Shown here piece after piece: positions 6,045 through 6,664 of a stretch of DNA of 6,664 bases. Location: positions 1-6,664 of the forward strand of contig JAEWBU010000010.1 in assembly GCA_023390985.1 (NCBI GenBank), read 5' to 3'. Source of the DNA: Pseudomonadota bacterium. GTDB lineage: Bacteria; Pseudomonadota; Gammaproteobacteria; Burkholderiales; Burkholderiaceae_C. The notes beneath the pieces are model-generated. The model made no database searches. It was not told the DNA's origin and saw nothing but the letters and a program-made list of their open reading frames with translations. The position numbers were made by a program, and so were the translations under genes. Each line of letters begins with the position of its first letter. Position 1 is the stretch's first letter.

Positions 6045-6664
6045 GCCTGATCCCCAAGAAAGGCACGGTCTATGTCGTCGATGACGACGAAGCCGTGCGC
6101 GACTCGCTCCAGTGGCTGCTGGAAGGCAAGGACTACCGCGTCCGCTGCTTCGAGTCCGCCGAATCCTTCCTCTCCCGCTACGACCCGCGCGAGGTCGCCT
6201 GCCTGATCGTGGACATCCGCATGGCGGGCATGACCGGCCTGGAGCTGCAGGACCGGCTGATCGAGCGCAAGTCGCCGCTGCCCATCGTCTTCATCACCGG
6301 CCACGGCGACGTTCCGATGGCGGTCAACACCATGAAGAAGGGCGCGATGGATTTCATCCAGAAGCCTTTCAACGAGGAAGAACTGGTCTCGCTGGTCGAG
6401 CGCATGCTCGAACACGCCAAGGGCGCCTTCGCGGAGTACCAGAGCGCCGCCAGCCGCGACGCGCTGCTGTCCAAGCTCACCAGCCGCGAGGCGCAGGTGC
6501 TGGAGCGCATCGGCGCCGGCCGCCTGAACAAGCAGAGCGCCGACGACCTGGGCATCAGCATCAAGACGGTGGAGGCGCACCGCGCCAACATCATGGAAAA
6601 GCTCAACGCCAACACCGTGGCCGACCTGCTCAAGATCGCCCTCGGCCAGAACCACCCGGCCAAG
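6041..6664 (+). CDS. FixJ/TtrR-family response regulator with LuxR-type HTH, open at right edge
   Basis: DNA-binding response regulator, the evident partner of the upstream kinase. ATG 6041-6043 overlaps the kinase stop as ATGA. All 208 codons are in frame to the last base with no stop seen; family members are usually about 200-215 residues, so only the last few residues, or just the stop, are probably missing. The receiver domain (about 8-125) has the acidic pair in VVDDDE (D14, D15), phospho-acceptor D58 in IVDIRM, T86 in FITGHGD and K108 in IQKPF. The FITGHGDVPMAV and KKGAMDFIQKPF patterns are hallmarks of the FixJ/TtrR/StyR branch. The LuxR-type HTH (about 146-202) runs from LTSREAQVLERI to the recognition region GISIKTVEAHRANIMEKL. 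Phosphorylation should favour dimerisation and promoter binding. Targets are unknown; the divergent aceE promoter and its own promoter are the nearest candidates. I do not assign a gene symbol. Confidence 0.95.
   Translation, partial: MSLIPKKGTVYVVDDDEAVRDSLQWLLEGKDYRVRCFESAESFLSRYDPREVACLIVDIRMAGMTGLELQDRLIERKSPLPIVFITGHGDVPMAVNTMKKGAMDFIQKPFNEEELVSLVERMLEHAKGAFAEYQSAASRDALLSKLTSREAQVLERIGAGRLNKQSADDLGISIKTVEAHRANIMEKLNANTVADLLKIALGQNHPAK

Noticed and set aside
5942..6655. Open frames on the minus strand opposite the response regulator
   Set aside because: The plus strand carries every conserved receiver and HTH residue; the reverse frames show no motif.

Overview
The window reads as chromosomal DNA from a high-GC betaproteobacterium, most likely Burkholderiales and probably near Comamonadaceae (Variovorax/Ramlibacter-like). 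This rests on the very GC-rich third codon positions, the homodimeric AceE-type pyruvate dehydrogenase E1, the aceE-aceF order, and the style of the proteins. It is an inference; no taxonomic marker gene is present.

The window has two halves transcribed away from each other. On the minus strand (1-3330) lies the start of the pyruvate dehydrogenase operon: a complete aceE (E1, 903 aa), then after 42 nt the first 192 codons of aceF (E2), which runs off the left edge after two lipoyl domains. On the plus strand (3504-6664) lies a two-component system. It comprises an 846-aa membrane histidine kinase (TM, extracytoplasmic domain, TM, PAS, PAS, HisKA, HATPase) and, overlapping it by ATGA, a FixJ/TtrR-type response regulator with a LuxR-type HTH. 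The regulator is open at the right edge but looks complete or nearly so.

The 173-bp divergent intergenic region (3331-3503) must hold both promoters. It shows a strong aceE Shine-Dalgarno, an imperfect 10-bp hairpin in the presumed aceE leader with a small CGCG-AAA-CGCG repeat beside it, an AT-richer block around 3431-3475, and a TACACT -10-like element almost touching the kinase start. The kinase has no clear Shine-Dalgarno.

AceE decarboxylates pyruvate with thiamine diphosphate and passes the acetyl group to the lipoyl domains of AceF, making acetyl-CoA. The adjacent kinase/regulator pair is of the FixL/FixJ broad class, but its first PAS domain lacks the haem-ligand histidine, so a haem oxygen sensor is unlikely. 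The most interesting hypothesis here is that it responds to an external small molecule or carbon status and controls the divergent aceEF operon; the sequence alone does not prove this. I see no mobile elements, CRISPR arrays, RNA genes or signs of horizontal transfer. This is mainly a well-ordered core-metabolism locus.
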